The position numbers were made by a program, and so were the translations under genes. DNA of 64,000 nucleotides, taken from contig NZ_CP095552.1 in assembly GCF_023078355.1 (NCBI RefSeq), positions 4,526,001 to 4,590,000 on the forward strand, read 5' to 3'. This stretch comes from Gordonia hongkongensis. Lineage in GTDB: Bacteria > Actinomycetota > Actinomycetes > Mycobacteriales > Mycobacteriaceae. Numbering within the stretch: the stretch's first letter is position 1; each line of letters opens with the position of its first letter. The notes under the pieces are model-generated. The model searched no databases, was not told where the DNA came from, and saw only the letters and a program-made list of their open reading frames with translations. Below are positions 53,740 through 63,249 of this stretch, in pieces.

Positions 53740-53757
53740 TCTGACGACTATGTCATC
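53740..53757 (+). promoter_or_regulatory. TCTGACA box 11, upstream of SDR gene
   Basis: TCTGACGACTATGTCATC contains TGACG-ACTA-TGTCA and is close to the box at 42722. It lies 72 bases before the SDR start in a 200-base gap that holds no gene. Confidence 0.55.
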
Positions 53758-53828
53758 TTTGAGGGAACTCATTACGGGTGGTCTGATCGGCATTCGACCG
53801 AATGCCGCAGCAGGAGAGGAAGCTTCAG

Positions 53829-54599
53829 ATGGATATCAGTCGCGCATCCGCGCTCGTCACCGGTGGCGCCGGCGGTCTCGGAGAGGCCACGGTTCGCACC
53901 CTGGCCGCCGCGGGTACGTCCGTGGTCATCGCCGACCTGAACGATGAGAAAGGCAAGGCCCTCGAAGTCGAACTCGGTGACCACGTGCGCTACGTCAGCA
54001 CCGACGTGCTCGACGAGAGCAGTGTCAACGCGGCCCTCGCGGTCGCCAACGAGCTTGCGCCCCTTCGGATAGTCGTCAACGCGCACGGCGGGTCCGCTGG
54101 CGCGTCACGCGTGGTCGGTCGCGACGGTGAGCCGGCCTCGTTCGAACAGTTCCAGTGGTACGTCAATCTGTTCCTCAACGGGACCTTCAACGTCCTGCGA
54201 CTCGGCGCCGCCTCGATGGCCAAGAACGAGCCCGACGAGGTCGGCAACCGTGGTGTCATCGTCAACACCGCGAGCATCGCCGCGTTCGAAGGTCAGATCG
54301 GACAGACCGCCTACTCCGCGGCCAAGGGCGGCGTCGTCGGTCTGACGCTGCCTGCCGCGCGCGACCTCACCAAGCAGGGCATCCGCGTGATGGCCATCGC
54401 ACCGGGCACCTTCTTCACACCGGCCTTCAAGATGGAACGGGAGGAGGCCGAAAAGTACTGGGGTTCAACGGTTCCTTACCCATCTCGGATGGGTAGCCCG
54501 TCAGAGTACGCCGCCCTGGTGGAGCACATCGCGAAGAACGACTACCTCAACGGCGAGGTCATTCGCATCGACGGAGCGCTGCGGTTCCAGCCCAAATAG
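53829..54599 (+). CDS. SDR dehydrogenase, HSD17B10-like (3-hydroxyacyl-CoA)
   Basis: A 256-residue short-chain dehydrogenase resembling type 2 (2-methyl-)3-hydroxyacyl-CoA dehydrogenase: TGGAGGLGEATVRTL, VIADLND (Asp, NAD), NTASIAAFEGQIGQTAYSAAKGG with serine, tyrosine and lysine, and the family-typical APGTFFTPAF. It should oxidise a branched (S)-3-hydroxyacyl-CoA. GAGAGGAAG precedes the ATG at 53829. A single-gene unit with its own TCTGACA box and terminator. Confidence 0.92.
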   Translation: MDISRASALVTGGAGGLGEATVRTLAAAGTSVVIADLNDEKGKALEVELGDHVRYVSTDVLDESSVNAALAVANELAPLRIVVNAHGGSAGASRVVGRDGEPASFEQFQWYVNLFLNGTFNVLRLGAASMAKNEPDEVGNRGVIVNTASIAAFEGQIGQTAYSAAKGGVVGLTLPAARDLTKQGIRVMAIAPGTFFTPAFKMEREEAEKYWGSTVPYPSRMGSPSEYAALVEHIAKNDYLNGEVIRIDGALRFQPK

Positions 54600-54620
54600 G
54601 ACCCTGACGACCACACAACA

Positions 54621-54660
54621 AACGGATCGAGTCGCTCACCGGCGAGCGACTCGATCCGTT
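54621..54660. terminator. Perfect 17-bp terminator hairpin between convergent genes
   Basis: Arms 54621-54637 and 54644-54660 pair perfectly around a six-base loop, and CAACAA / TTGTTG flank the stem with one extra A. It lies between the convergent SDR and CoA-transferase stops. Confidence 0.9.
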
Positions 54661-54717
54661 GTTGTCTGCGATGGGGTAGGGCGCGCCGGGAGGCAACCGC
54701 CACAGCTCACCGCTGCC

Positions 54718-55901
54718 TCACACGATGTTCGCGTGCCGCCACTGATCGATCGTCGCCGCGTCCACGCCCAGTTCCCCCAAGATCTTCTCGCTGTGTTCGC
54801 CCAGTGCCGGAACAGGATCCATCCGGGGATCGACCCCCTCAGATCAGCCGGCGGTAACAACGCACCGATCTGTCCGCCGGGTGTGCGCACGGTGCGCCAC
54901 CGCTTGCGTTCGGCCAGCACCGGATGGTCCCACACTTGCACCATGGTGTTCGTCCGGGCGTTGGCGATACCCGCGGCCTCGAGCTTGTCTTCCAGCTCGT
55001 CCGCCGTGAGGGATTGGATCGCGGCGGTGATGATCGCCTCCAGTTCCTCCCGGTTGAGCACGCGCAGGGGGTTCTTGGTGAACCTGGGATCATCCGCCAA
55101 CTCCGGCAGGCCGAGGACCTCCGCACAAAGTCGTTGCCACTCGGGCTGATTCTGGACGGCGAGCAGGACGATACCGCCATCACCGGCGGTGAACGGACCA
55201 TACGGCGCGATCGTCGCATGCCTGGCTCCGGTCCGACGCGGAGCGGTGCCTCCATACCGGGAGTAGTACATCGGGGAACCCATCCACTCCGCGAGGGCCT
55301 CGAAGAGCGACACCGAAACGGCGGGCGCGCGGCCCGTCGTCGCCCTCGTGTACAGCGAGGCGAGGATACCCGAATAGGCAAAGGTCCCGGCCGCGATGTC
55401 GGCCACGGAGATCCCCGCCTTGGCGGCCTCGTCCTCGGTCCCGCTCACCGCGATCAGACCGGCCTCGGCCTGGACGAGCAGATCGTAGGCCTTCCGCGAC
55501 TGCCACGGCCCCTCTCCGTAACCGGTGATCTCACAGACGATCAGACCGGGATGCGAGGCTTCGAGGTCGTCGGCACCCAAACCCATCCGGCGCACTGCCC
55601 CCGGACCGAGATTCTGGATGAACACGTCCGCATCTGCGAGCAGTTCGCGCAGAATCCGCTGCCCGACCTCGCTCTTGAGGTCGAGCGTCAACGATTCCTT
55701 GGACCGGTTGAGCCAGACGAAGTAGCTCGAATCCCCGTGCACCGTCTCGTCGTAACCCCGGGCGAAGTCCCCGACCCCGGGGCGCTCGATCTTGATGACC
55801 CGCGCGCCGAGGTCGGCCAGCTGACGAGTGGCATACGGCGCAGCCACCGCCTGCTCGAGACTGATGACCGTGATACCGACGAGCGGCAAGGAGGGGGTCA
55901 T
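54718..55901 (-). pseudogene. CaiB/BaiF family CoA-transferase interrupted by a frameshift near the end
   Basis: About 394 residues over two frames. The main frame has LVGITVISLEQAVAAPYATRQLADLGARVIKIERP and VWLNRSKESLTLDLKS, hallmarks of class III CoA-transferases. Near 54835-54841 a GGGGG run breaks the frame; one more G gives D-L-R-G-V-D-P-R followed by ALGEHSEKILGELGVDAATI and a stop at 54718. The span is a multiple of three minus one. The start overlaps the stop of the fused acyl-CoA dehydrogenase gene (ATGA). Likely intact in reality. Confidence 0.82.
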
Positions 55902-58042
55902 CGAACCGATGGTTCGCGCGGCAGGCCCAGCAGACGTTCGGCGATGGTGTTGCGCATGATCTCAGACGTGCCGCCGGCAATGGTCAGGCAACGCGCGAAC
56001 AGGTAGGCGTACGTGAGGCCGGGAGTGTTTCCGGTGACCGCGGCGGTACCGGCCAGGTCGATGCCCAGCTCGGTGATTCGTTGCGAGTGTTCGGCTTTGA
56101 TCAGCTTGGTGACGTTCGCCTCGGGTCCTGGTCCGGCACCGATGACCGCTCGGGCGGCCTGGCGGAGATTGAGGAGACGCAGTGTGTGGGCTTCGGCGAT
56201 CATCTCGCCGACCCGATGCTCCGCGTCACGGGCGCCGGTCCCGTCCAGCAACTTGACCAGTTCCGCGACGCCGAAGTCGATGGAACCGCTGCCGCCGCCG
56301 ATGGAAACCCGCTCGTTGCCCAAAGTGGCCCGGGCGACCTTCCATCCTTCGCCCACCTCCCCGACCACATCGGAATCGGGAACGAACACGTCGTCGAAGA
56401 AGACCTCGTTGAACAGCGCCTCACCGGTGATCTCGCGGAGCGGACGAATCTGGACTCCCTCGGACGAGAGGTCGATCGCCATCATCGACACACCCGCATG
56501 TTTCGAGGCGTCCGGATCGGTGCGGACGGTCGCGAGGCCCCACTGACATTCGAGAGCGACACTGGTCCAGACCTTTTGGCCGGTCACGCGCCAACCGCCG
56601 TCGACCTTCTTGCCGACGGTCCGGACAGCAGCAGCATCCGAACCCGCGCCGGGCTCGCTGAACAGCTGGCACCACTGGTCGCGACCGCGAAGTACCGGTT
56701 CGATCCACCGCTCTCGCTGATCATCCGAACCCACCTGCGCGATGGTGAGATTGACCCAACCCGTGATCCCGAGATCGGGCAGGTCGATACCCTCGAACTC
56801 TTCCTCGATGACCAGTTGTTCGATCGCTCCGGCCTCGCGTCCCCAGGGCCTACGCCAGTGCGGCACGAGGTATCCGCTGTCGACCAGGTGGTCACGGCGC
56901 TGCCCCTCGGGCAGGGATCGTACGGCCTGCGCCTCGGCGCGTGCAGCCGCGCGGAACTCCTCGGCCTCTGGTGGCAGGTCGAACGACGCGCCCTGCGCCT
57001 GCCCCGCACGATACGCATCGACGATGTCGGCGAGCGGATCGACGCCGTCGGTCAGAATCGCGGCCACGGTGGTCGCCCTGCGTAAGTACAAGTGGGCGTC
57101 GTGTTCCCAGGTGAACCCGATGCCCCCGTGCAGCTGGATGTTCATCCGGGCATTGCCCAGTTGGGCCGGGCCCGCGTACGCGGCAGCGACCGCCGAGGCG
57201 AACCAGATGCCGTCGATGTCACTCGCACGCGCCGCGTCCCAGGTGGCCGCGATCGACGCCTCGGTGGCGATGAGCATGTTGGCGCAGTGGTGTTTGACCG
57301 CTTGGAATGACCCGATGGACCGTCCGAACTGTTCGCGGACCTTCGCATAATCGGTGGCCATCTCGAGGCACGCGAGCGCGCCGCCGATCGCCTCTGCGGC
57401 GGCCAGGACGCGAAGGACACTGCGGCCCGCCCGACTCGCGCTGCGCAGAACACGGTTGGTCGGGACCGCGACTGCGGTCAGCGACACCGTGCCGATACCG
57501 CGAGTGGTGTCGAGGGCCTCGGCCGCCGCGACCTCGACGCCGGCTGTGGCCTTGTCGAGCACGACGAGGTCGTCGCCGAGGGAAAGCACGAGGAGGTCTG
57601 CCTCAGGTGCCGACAACACCGCGCGCACCTGGCCGCTGATCAGACCGTCGGCGTCGCGGGACAATCCATTGGCGAGCCCCACAGCGCCTGTCGTGGAACC
57701 GTCGGCGAGACCCGGGAGGAGTTCGGCGCGGAGATCCTCGTCGCCCGCGTGAGCGATCACGGCCGACGCGACCACGGTCGACAGGAACGGGCCGGGAGCC
57801 AACTCGTGCCCCATCGCCTCGAGGACAACGGCCAATTCGGCGATGCCGTAGCCTGAGCCCCCGTACTCTTCCGGTAGGTGCAAGCCGAGCCAACCGAGGT
57901 CTGCAGTGCTCGACCAGAAGGTCTCGAGTTCGACAGCCCCGTCCAGAGAGGCCCGCGCAGCCGCACGCACACCGTGCCGCGCGAGATGGCCGACGGCGGC
58001 GTCGGCCAGGTCAATGTGTTCGGAGGATATGGCAAGCGCCAT
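55898..58042 (-). CDS. Fused two-domain acyl-CoA dehydrogenase (FadE34-like)
   Basis: A 714-residue chain made of two acyl-CoA dehydrogenase halves. The first (about 1-340) has LPEEYGGSGYG, KVREQFGRSIGSFQAVKHHC and IQLHGGIGFTWEHDAHLYLRRA. The second (about 365-710) has LFSEPGAGSDAAAV, WTSVALECQWGLA and the C-terminal TIAGGTSEIMRNTIAERLLG. The fusion matches the FadE34 type of mycobacteria, which replaces an alpha2-beta2 enzyme and acts on bulky side-chain CoA esters. The ATG at 58042 with GGTGG upstream gives the normal length of that family. Confidence 0.92.
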   Translation of the reverse strand: MALAISSEHIDLADAAVGHLARHGVRAAARASLDGAVELETFWSSTADLGWLGLHLPEEYGGSGYGIAELAVVLEAMGHELAPGPFLSTVVASAVIAHAGDEDLRAELLPGLADGSTTGAVGLANGLSRDADGLISGQVRAVLSAPEADLLVLSLGDDLVVLDKATAGVEVAAAEALDTTRGIGTVSLTAVAVPTNRVLRSASRAGRSVLRVLAAAEAIGGALACLEMATDYAKVREQFGRSIGSFQAVKHHCANMLIATEASIAATWDAARASDIDGIWFASAVAAAYAGPAQLGNARMNIQLHGGIGFTWEHDAHLYLRRATTVAAILTDGVDPLADIVDAYRAGQAQGASFDLPPEAEEFRAAARAEAQAVRSLPEGQRRDHLVDSGYLVPHWRRPWGREAGAIEQLVIEEEFEGIDLPDLGITGWVNLTIAQVGSDDQRERWIEPVLRGRDQWCQLFSEPGAGSDAAAVRTVGKKVDGGWRVTGQKVWTSVALECQWGLATVRTDPDASKHAGVSMMAIDLSSEGVQIRPLREITGEALFNEVFFDDVFVPDSDVVGEVGEGWKVARATLGNERVSIGGGSGSIDFGVAELVKLLDGTGARDAEHRVGEMIAEAHTLRLLNLRQAARAVIGAGPGPEANVTKLIKAEHSQRITELGIDLAGTAAVTGNTPGLTYAYLFARCLTIAGGTSEIMRNTIAERLLGLPREPSVR

Positions 58043-58091
58043 CTCGGCCACCTTTCGATTGCGAACTCGTCGGGCCTGTCGACGTTCGAAA

Positions 58092-58109
58092 CTGACCCTA
58101 GATGTCAGA
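58092..58109 (-). promoter_or_regulatory. TCTGACA box 12, upstream of fused acyl-CoA dehydrogenase
   Basis: On the minus strand TCTGACATCTAGGGTCAG, with the same spacing and a similar right half (GGTCA) to the box at 50172. It lies 50 bases upstream of the start. Confidence 0.6.
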
Positions 58110-58241
58110 TCACCGATATTCAAGACTCGCTCGATCGCGGCCGGACCGAGCAGGCTTCGGCACCCCCATCTTGCGATGATGGATTCTGAACTGGGCAAAT
58201 ATTCGCCGCATCCGCGTCAGGGACTCGGCTCGGCCATTGCA

Positions 58242-58268
58242 TGGACAGGGTGTCAGATGATCTACTAT
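58242..58268 (+). promoter_or_regulatory. TCTGACA box 13 with overlapping promoter, CoA ligase operon
   Basis: The box (minus-strand reading TCTGACACCCTGTCC, 58243-58257) has arms TGACA-CCC-TGTCC. TGGACA (58242-58247) and TACTAT (58263-58268), 15 bases apart, could be the -35 and -10 of the plus-strand operon, so a bound repressor would cover the promoter. Confidence 0.6.
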
Positions 58269-58322
58269 GGTTCCGTGCAGGAGTGACCCACGTCATTCAC
58301 ACGAGAGATTTGGAAGTCTTGA

Positions 58323-59834
58323 ATGAGCATCTCGCTGATCTTGGACATGGCCTTGTCGGGCAACCCCGACAAGACGGCCATCACCGTCGACGGAGCCTCC
58401 CTGACCTACGCCGAATTCGGTGAACTGGTCACCGGCGCAGCGACCGTCATCACGCAGGCAGGCGCCGAGAACGTCGTCTTCCTCGGGGAATCCGGACTCG
58501 AACTCCCGGTGCTGCTGTTCGCCGCGGCCCATGCCGATGTCCCGTTCGTCCCGGTGAACTACCGCCTGGCCGCCGCGCAACTCGAGCAATTGATCGCGCG
58601 CACCCGCTCTCCATTGGTCGTGGCAGACCCGAGATACGTGTCCGAACTGTCGTCGGATCACAACGTGACGACCACCGAGGAGTTCGCGACGGCCGCGCGG
58701 GCCGCTGCCGCCGACCCCCTGCCGGCCGCGAACGTCGACCCCGACGATCCGGCCATCGTCCTGTTCACCAGCGGGACCACCTCCGCCCCCAAAGGTGTGA
58801 TCCTGCGACACAGCCATCTGCTGAGCTACGTCATGAGCACAGTGGAATACGGCTCCGCAGCGGACAACGAGGGCGCGCTGATCAGCGTTCCGCCTTATCA
58901 CATCGCCGGGATGGGCACGATCCTGACGAACGTCTACGCGGGCCGGCGGATGATCTATCTTCCCCAGTTCGACGCACACGGGTGGGTGGAACTCGCCCGC
59001 CGCGAGGGCGCCACCTCGGCGATGGTCGTGCCGACGATGCTGGACCGTATCGTCGATGCCCTCGCGGGTGCGCCGGCCGACCTTCCCGCTCTCGCATCGT
59101 TGTCCTACGGTGGGGCACGGATGCCGCGCCCCACCCTCGAAGCAGCGCTACGCGCGTTCCCCCAGGCGGGCTTCGTCAATGCGTACGGACTGACCGAGAC
59201 GAGTTCGACCATTGCCCTTCTCGGTCCCGACGACCATCGCGCGGCCATGGAGAGCGACGATCGCGACGTCCAGGCACGCCTGGGCTCCGTCGGCCGGCCG
59301 GTGCCCGGGATCGAGATCCAGTTGCGTGGCCCCGACGGCCTCCCGGTGGCCGACGGCGAGCAAGGCGAGCTGTGGGTACGTGGACCGCAGGTCTCCGGTG
59401 AGTACATGGGGGCCGGGTCGGTCCTCGACGCCGAAGGTTGGTTTCCCACAAAGGACCTCGCATACACCGATTCCGCCGGGTATCTGTTCATCGTGGGGCG
59501 CAACGACGACACCATCATCCGTGGCGGCGAGAACATTGCACCCGCCGAGATCGAAGACGTACTCGTACAGCATCCCGCGGTCCATTCGGTGGTGGTTGTC
59601 GGTGTGCCCGATGCTCATTGGGGTGAGGCCATCGTGGCCGCCGTGGTCGTCGAGGCGGGCTCCTCGCCCGACCACGACGAACTGCGCACCTACGTACGCG
59701 AGCGCCTCCGTGGTTCCCGGACACCGGACAGGGTGGTCTTCCTCGACGACCTCCCGGCAACCGCGACCGGAAAGATACTGCGCAAGAAAGTCGTCGAGGA
59801 CATCGTCGATCGTCCTGCGACCGCACACGCGTAG
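58323..59834 (+). CDS. Acyl-CoA synthetase (AMP-binding ligase)
   Basis: A 503-residue ANL ligase: IVLFTSGTTSAPKGVILRHSH split over the P-loop and helix, VNAYGLTETSSTIALLG, FIVGRNDDTIIRGGENIAPAE at the hinge, and the catalytic lysine in PATATGKILRKKVVED. First gene of a plus-strand operon with a small protein, a racemase and a crotonase. The racemase neighbour suggests that its acid has a 2-methyl or 2-aryl branch (inference). Confidence 0.92.
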   Translation: MSISLILDMALSGNPDKTAITVDGASLTYAEFGELVTGAATVITQAGAENVVFLGESGLELPVLLFAAAHADVPFVPVNYRLAAAQLEQLIARTRSPLVVADPRYVSELSSDHNVTTTEEFATAARAAAADPLPAANVDPDDPAIVLFTSGTTSAPKGVILRHSHLLSYVMSTVEYGSAADNEGALISVPPYHIAGMGTILTNVYAGRRMIYLPQFDAHGWVELARREGATSAMVVPTMLDRIVDALAGAPADLPALASLSYGGARMPRPTLEAALRAFPQAGFVNAYGLTETSSTIALLGPDDHRAAMESDDRDVQARLGSVGRPVPGIEIQLRGPDGLPVADGEQGELWVRGPQVSGEYMGAGSVLDAEGWFPTKDLAYTDSAGYLFIVGRNDDTIIRGGENIAPAEIEDVLVQHPAVHSVVVVGVPDAHWGEAIVAAVVVEAGSSPDHDELRTYVRERLRGSRTPDRVVFLDDLPATATGKILRKKVVEDIVDRPATAHA

Positions 59835-59879
59835 CGCGTGCACACCACCTGATCCGATCAGCAAGAGAACGGAGACACC

Positions 59880-60185
59880 GTGTTCAAGACCGGAAGTCGT
59901 CTACAAAGCCAGGTTTGTGGCACCCAGGTCATCATCATCAAGGCGCCGGCAGGCGAGGCAGCACTCGATTGCGGGGGTCAGCCGATGATCGATGTGACGC
60001 AGTCACCGGTGGCCGGGCTCAGCCCCGCCGCGGGCCTCGACGGCGGCACCCAGATCGGCAAACGCTACGTCGACGCCGACGACACCGTCGAGATCCTGGT
60101 GACCAAGCCCGGCACCGGAAGCCTGTCGCTGGACGGGAAGCTGCTGGACGTCAAGAGCGCCAAGCCACTCCCCTCGAGTGACTGA
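59880..60185 (+). CDS. Small protein of unknown function between ligase and racemase
   Basis: A 101-residue protein starting with GTG behind ACGGAG. Short beta-rich stretches are visible ([40 protein letters not shown]) and one Cys-Gly-Gly motif. I do not recognise the family with certainty. Its end overlaps the racemase start, so it is a true member of the operon. A role as stabiliser or carrier for the adjacent ligase is possible but unsupported. Confidence 0.65.
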   Translation: MFKTGSRLQSQVCGTQVIIIKAPAGEAALDCGGQPMIDVTQSPVAGLSPAAGLDGGTQIGKRYVDADDTVEILVTKPGTGSLSLDGKLLDVKSAKPLPSSD

Positions 60186-61275
60186 CGGCGCAACTTCGGC
60201 GCGCGGACCGCTCGGCGGGATTCGCGTACTCGAACTAGCAGGTGTCGGACCGGCGCCGCACGCCGCGATGTTGCTCGGCGATCTGGGCGCGGACGTCGTC
60301 CGCGTCCAGCGTCGTGGCTCGCTGGCCCCGGATCGCCCCGCCGCGGCCGGACTTCGAGGTCGGACGATCGTCGAGGCCGACCTGAAGGACGCGGCGGACC
60401 TGCGTGACATCCGGGGGCTCGTTCAGCGAGCCGACATCCTGATCGAGGGGTTCCGTCCGGGCGTGGCGGAGCGGATGGGCCTCGGACCCGACGACGTCGC
60501 CGAGCTCAATCCGCGACTGATCTACGGCCGGATGACCGGATGGGGACAGACTGGTCCGCGTGCCGCCGAAGCCGGGCACGACCTGAATTACATCGCCATG
60601 ACCGGGCTGCTCCACGCCGTGGGCCGGCCGGGTGAACGCCCGGTGCCGCCGCTGAACCTGTTCGGCGATTTCGGCGGCGGCTCGATGTTTCTGGTGATCG
60701 GGCTGGTCGCGGCCCTGGTCGAGCGACAGTCGTCGGGTCGAGGCCAGGTCGTCGATGCCGCGATCGTGAACGGCGCCCCCATGCTCGGGCACCTCTTGTG
60801 GGCCATGCGTGGCGCGGGTCGGTGGTCAGACGATCGCGGCGTCAACGTCTTCGACGGGTCCGCGCCGTTCTACGACACCTACGAGTGTGCTGACGGGAAG
60901 TACGTCGCGGTCGCCGCCTTGGAGCCGCAGTTCTTCTCGGAGCTCCTCGCCGTACTCGGTATCGATCCGCTCGAGGTGGGCGAGCAGCGAGACCCGGCCG
61001 GTTTCCCGCGGATGCGCACGATTTTCACCGAACGCTTCGGTTCGCGGACACGGGACGAGTGGGCCGCGATGTTCGCCGGGACCGACGCGTGTGTCACCCC
61101 GGTGCTGACGTTCGCCGAAGCCGAGACCGATGCGCACATGGTCGGTCGCGGTGTGTTCACCGCGATCGGCGGGGTCACCCAACCCGCACCGGCACCGGCG
61201 TTCTCACGGACGTCGCCTGCACTACCGACGCCACCGCCTCGCCGTCCGGCCGAGACCGCGGACGTCTGGGCCTGA
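60178..61275 (+). CDS. Alpha-methylacyl-CoA racemase
   Basis: A 365-residue CaiB-fold protein with the racemase signature rather than the transferase one: His134 in AGHDLNYIA and Asp164 in FGDFGGGSM align with the catalytic pair His126/Asp156 of the M. tuberculosis enzyme. It inverts the 2-position of 2-methylacyl-CoAs so that S-specific dehydrogenases can act; the mammalian counterpart also inverts ibuprofenoyl-CoA. Starts with GTG inside the end of the small upstream gene. Confidence 0.9.
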   Translation: MTDGATSARGPLGGIRVLELAGVGPAPHAAMLLGDLGADVVRVQRRGSLAPDRPAAAGLRGRTIVEADLKDAADLRDIRGLVQRADILIEGFRPGVAERMGLGPDDVAELNPRLIYGRMTGWGQTGPRAAEAGHDLNYIAMTGLLHAVGRPGERPVPPLNLFGDFGGGSMFLVIGLVAALVERQSSGRGQVVDAAIVNGAPMLGHLLWAMRGAGRWSDDRGVNVFDGSAPFYDTYECADGKYVAVAALEPQFFSELLAVLGIDPLEVGEQRDPAGFPRMRTIFTERFGSRTRDEWAAMFAGTDACVTPVLTFAEAETDAHMVGRGVFTAIGGVTQPAPAPAFSRTSPALPTPPPRRPAETADVWA

Positions 61276-61318
61276 TCGTCAACCGTTGTCCGTACTACCG
61301 ATCCTGGAGGAATTGATC

Positions 61319-62119
61319 ATGACCGTGACTGCCGAAGCCCCCGCGCTGATCGAGCGCCGCGGCCACGTCTTGCTCATCACGCTGAACCGCCCGCAGGCGC
61401 GTAACGCCGTGAACGCCGAGATGTGCATTCTGGTGGGGGATGCCCTGGCAGAAGCAGACAAGGATCCCGACGTTCGCGCAGTCGTGCTCACCGGAGCCGG
61501 CGACAAGGCGTTCTGTGCCGGCGCCGACTTGAAGGCGATCATGCGCGGGGAAGCTGTGATCCCGCCCGGACGCGAGAAGTGGGGCCTGGCCGGATACGTC
61601 GGACAGGCGATCAGCAAGCCCACGATCGCGGCTGTCAACGGACCGGCGCTCGGCGGCGGCACCGAACTGGTACTCGCCAGCGATCTGGTCGTTGCGGCCG
61701 ACACCGCGGTGTTCGGGTTGCCGGAGGTGACCCGCGGGCTGATCGCCGGAGCAGGCGGCGCGTTCCGTCTCGCCGCGAAACTCCCGCCGGCGGTCGCCAT
61801 GGAACTACTGTTGACGGGCGAGTCGATCACCGCGGCCCAGGCACTCGACCTGCATCTGGTCAACCGGGTGGTGCCCGCGGCCGACGTTCTCGACACCGCG
61901 CTGGCGCTCGCTGCGACGATCGCCGGCAACGCGCCGCTCGCGGTTGCCGCCACCAAGCGAATCGCCCTGGCGCAGAACGAGAGTGGCGATCGTCCTCAGG
62001 AAGCAGTCGGCTGGGAGATGACGAACGCGGCACTGCCCGCAGTCGCCGGCTCCGAGGATGCCAAGGAGGGCCCGCGCGCATTCGCGGAGAGGCGCGCCCC
62101 GGTCTGGCAGGGCCGCTGA
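61319..62119 (+). CDS. Enoyl-CoA hydratase
   Basis: A 266-residue crotonase-fold enzyme with FCAGADLKAIM and ALGGGTELVLASD as oxyanion segments, and the catalytic Glu in GLPEVTRGLIAGAGG. A strong GGAGG (61306-61310) sets the ATG at 61319. It is the last gene of the ligase/racemase operon and is followed by a hairpin. Confidence 0.9.
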   Translation: MTVTAEAPALIERRGHVLLITLNRPQARNAVNAEMCILVGDALAEADKDPDVRAVVLTGAGDKAFCAGADLKAIMRGEAVIPPGREKWGLAGYVGQAISKPTIAAVNGPALGGGTELVLASDLVVAADTAVFGLPEVTRGLIAGAGGAFRLAAKLPPAVAMELLLTGESITAAQALDLHLVNRVVPAADVLDTALALAATIAGNAPLAVAATKRIALAQNESGDRPQEAVGWEMTNAALPAVAGSEDAKEGPRAFAERRAPVWQGR

Positions 62120-62185
62120 CCGGTCGCGTCCTCCGGGCGGACGGACCACCTGTCCGGACGGCCGAACTGAGGCTGTCGCGAGAGA

Positions 62186-62209
62186 CCCCTGGTAGCGATG
62201 CGCCAGGGG
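62186..62209. terminator. Moderate hairpin between convergent genes
   Basis: CCCCTGG (62186-62192) pairs with CCAGGGG (62203-62209) around a ten-base loop, between the convergent crotonase and extradiol dioxygenase stops. Confidence 0.5.
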
Positions 62210-62245
62210 CTCCACCCCCTCATCGTGTCGGTCGCCGGGCGCAGG

Positions 62246-63106
62246 TCAACGCGATACGACGAGACCCATGCCGGTGATCCATTCTTCGACCGGCTGGTAG
62301 GCGACGGTGTGCAGCGGCTTCCCGCCGCCGGCGGCGCCCGCTGCGAGCCAGGTTCGCACCTCGTTGGCGCCGACGCCGGCCTGCGCACGCGCGTCGTCGG
62401 TGAGTGCGGCGAGTTCGGCACCATCCCACTCGGCCAGCGCATCCAGGAAGGCCCTGTCCCACTCGGGCTTGATCTTCTTCCGCGCGGCCGCGGCGCCCTC
62501 GGTGATCACGCGCCGCCGCTCCTCGTCGCTGATGTCGAAGGCATCGAGTTCCAGGCTCGGCGGCGAGTGCGACAGTCCGCCGGTCCCGACGACGAGCACG
62601 CGCGCGTCGATCGTGTCGAGAAACCGTCCGACCGCGTCGCCGAACGACAGGACCCGCGCAGCCGACGGCAGCGGCCCGGTCGCACAGTTGATGGGTAGCG
62701 GGATGACCGGGTACGCATTCAGGTCTCCGGTCAGATCTCGTAGCGGTTGCGCGAACGCGTGGTCGAGGCCGACCTCCCGACAGATCGAGATGTCGAACTC
62801 CGAGTCGAGCAGATGGGCGCCGAGCTCGGCGGCGATGTCAGCCGGAACGTCCAGGCGACCCTCCGCGTGGCCGCCTTCGGGAAGTATCGAGGCCGACAGC
62901 GCGACGGCAAAGGTCGGGACGATGTGGCGGAAAGCCCGCCGGTGGTCGCCACCGAACAACACCACGAAGTCGGGGTCGAACTCGGTTACCACGGCGCGTG
63001 CCTCGGCCAGACCCGCCCGGAACTCCGTTCCGAAGACCAGATCGGTGTCGCGCTCCATGCCGGGGCTGTGGCTCGCGCACACCACCAAGCGGTTCTGTTC
63101 GGTCAT
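62246..63106 (-). CDS. Extradiol ring-cleavage dioxygenase, class III (MhpB-like)
   Basis: A 286-residue LigB-superfamily enzyme most like MhpB (2,3-dihydroxyphenylpropionate 1,2-dioxygenase). Metal ligands His13 (CASHSP) and His55 (GGDH) are present, as are the two catalytic histidines, His116 in LDHAFAQPL and His180 in VGTGGLSHSPP. The end VEEWITGMG also matches. It cleaves a catechol next to the diol with iron(II). It provides the step before the hydrolase/hydratase/aldolase genes at 26.3-28.8 kb, 35 kb away, but shares their predicted control box. Confidence 0.93.
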   Translation of the reverse strand: MTEQNRLVVCASHSPGMERDTDLVFGTEFRAGLAEARAVVTEFDPDFVVLFGGDHRRAFRHIVPTFAVALSASILPEGGHAEGRLDVPADIAAELGAHLLDSEFDISICREVGLDHAFAQPLRDLTGDLNAYPVIPLPINCATGPLPSAARVLSFGDAVGRFLDTIDARVLVVGTGGLSHSPPSLELDAFDISDEERRRVITEGAAAARKKIKPEWDRAFLDALAEWDGAELAALTDDARAQAGVGANEVRTWLAAGAAGGGKPLHTVAYQPVEEWITGMGLVVSR

Positions 63107-63164
63107 GTCACTCCTCGTCCGTACGCGGTGGGTGGCCCGCCCGCGCGCCGCCCACCGATCAATA

Positions 63165-63181
63165 GTGACACAGACGTTAGA
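63165..63181 (-). promoter_or_regulatory. TCTGACA-like box 14, upstream of extradiol dioxygenase
   Basis: On the minus strand TCTAACGTCTGTGTCAC; the right half TGTCAC is perfect, the left has TCTAAC. It lies about 60 bases upstream of the dioxygenase start. Confidence 0.4.
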
Positions 63182-63249
63182 TCAAATACCGAACCCAGTC
63201 GAGAGCGGCTCGGTCATCCCTTGACAGAGGCACACACTCACGATCAAAC

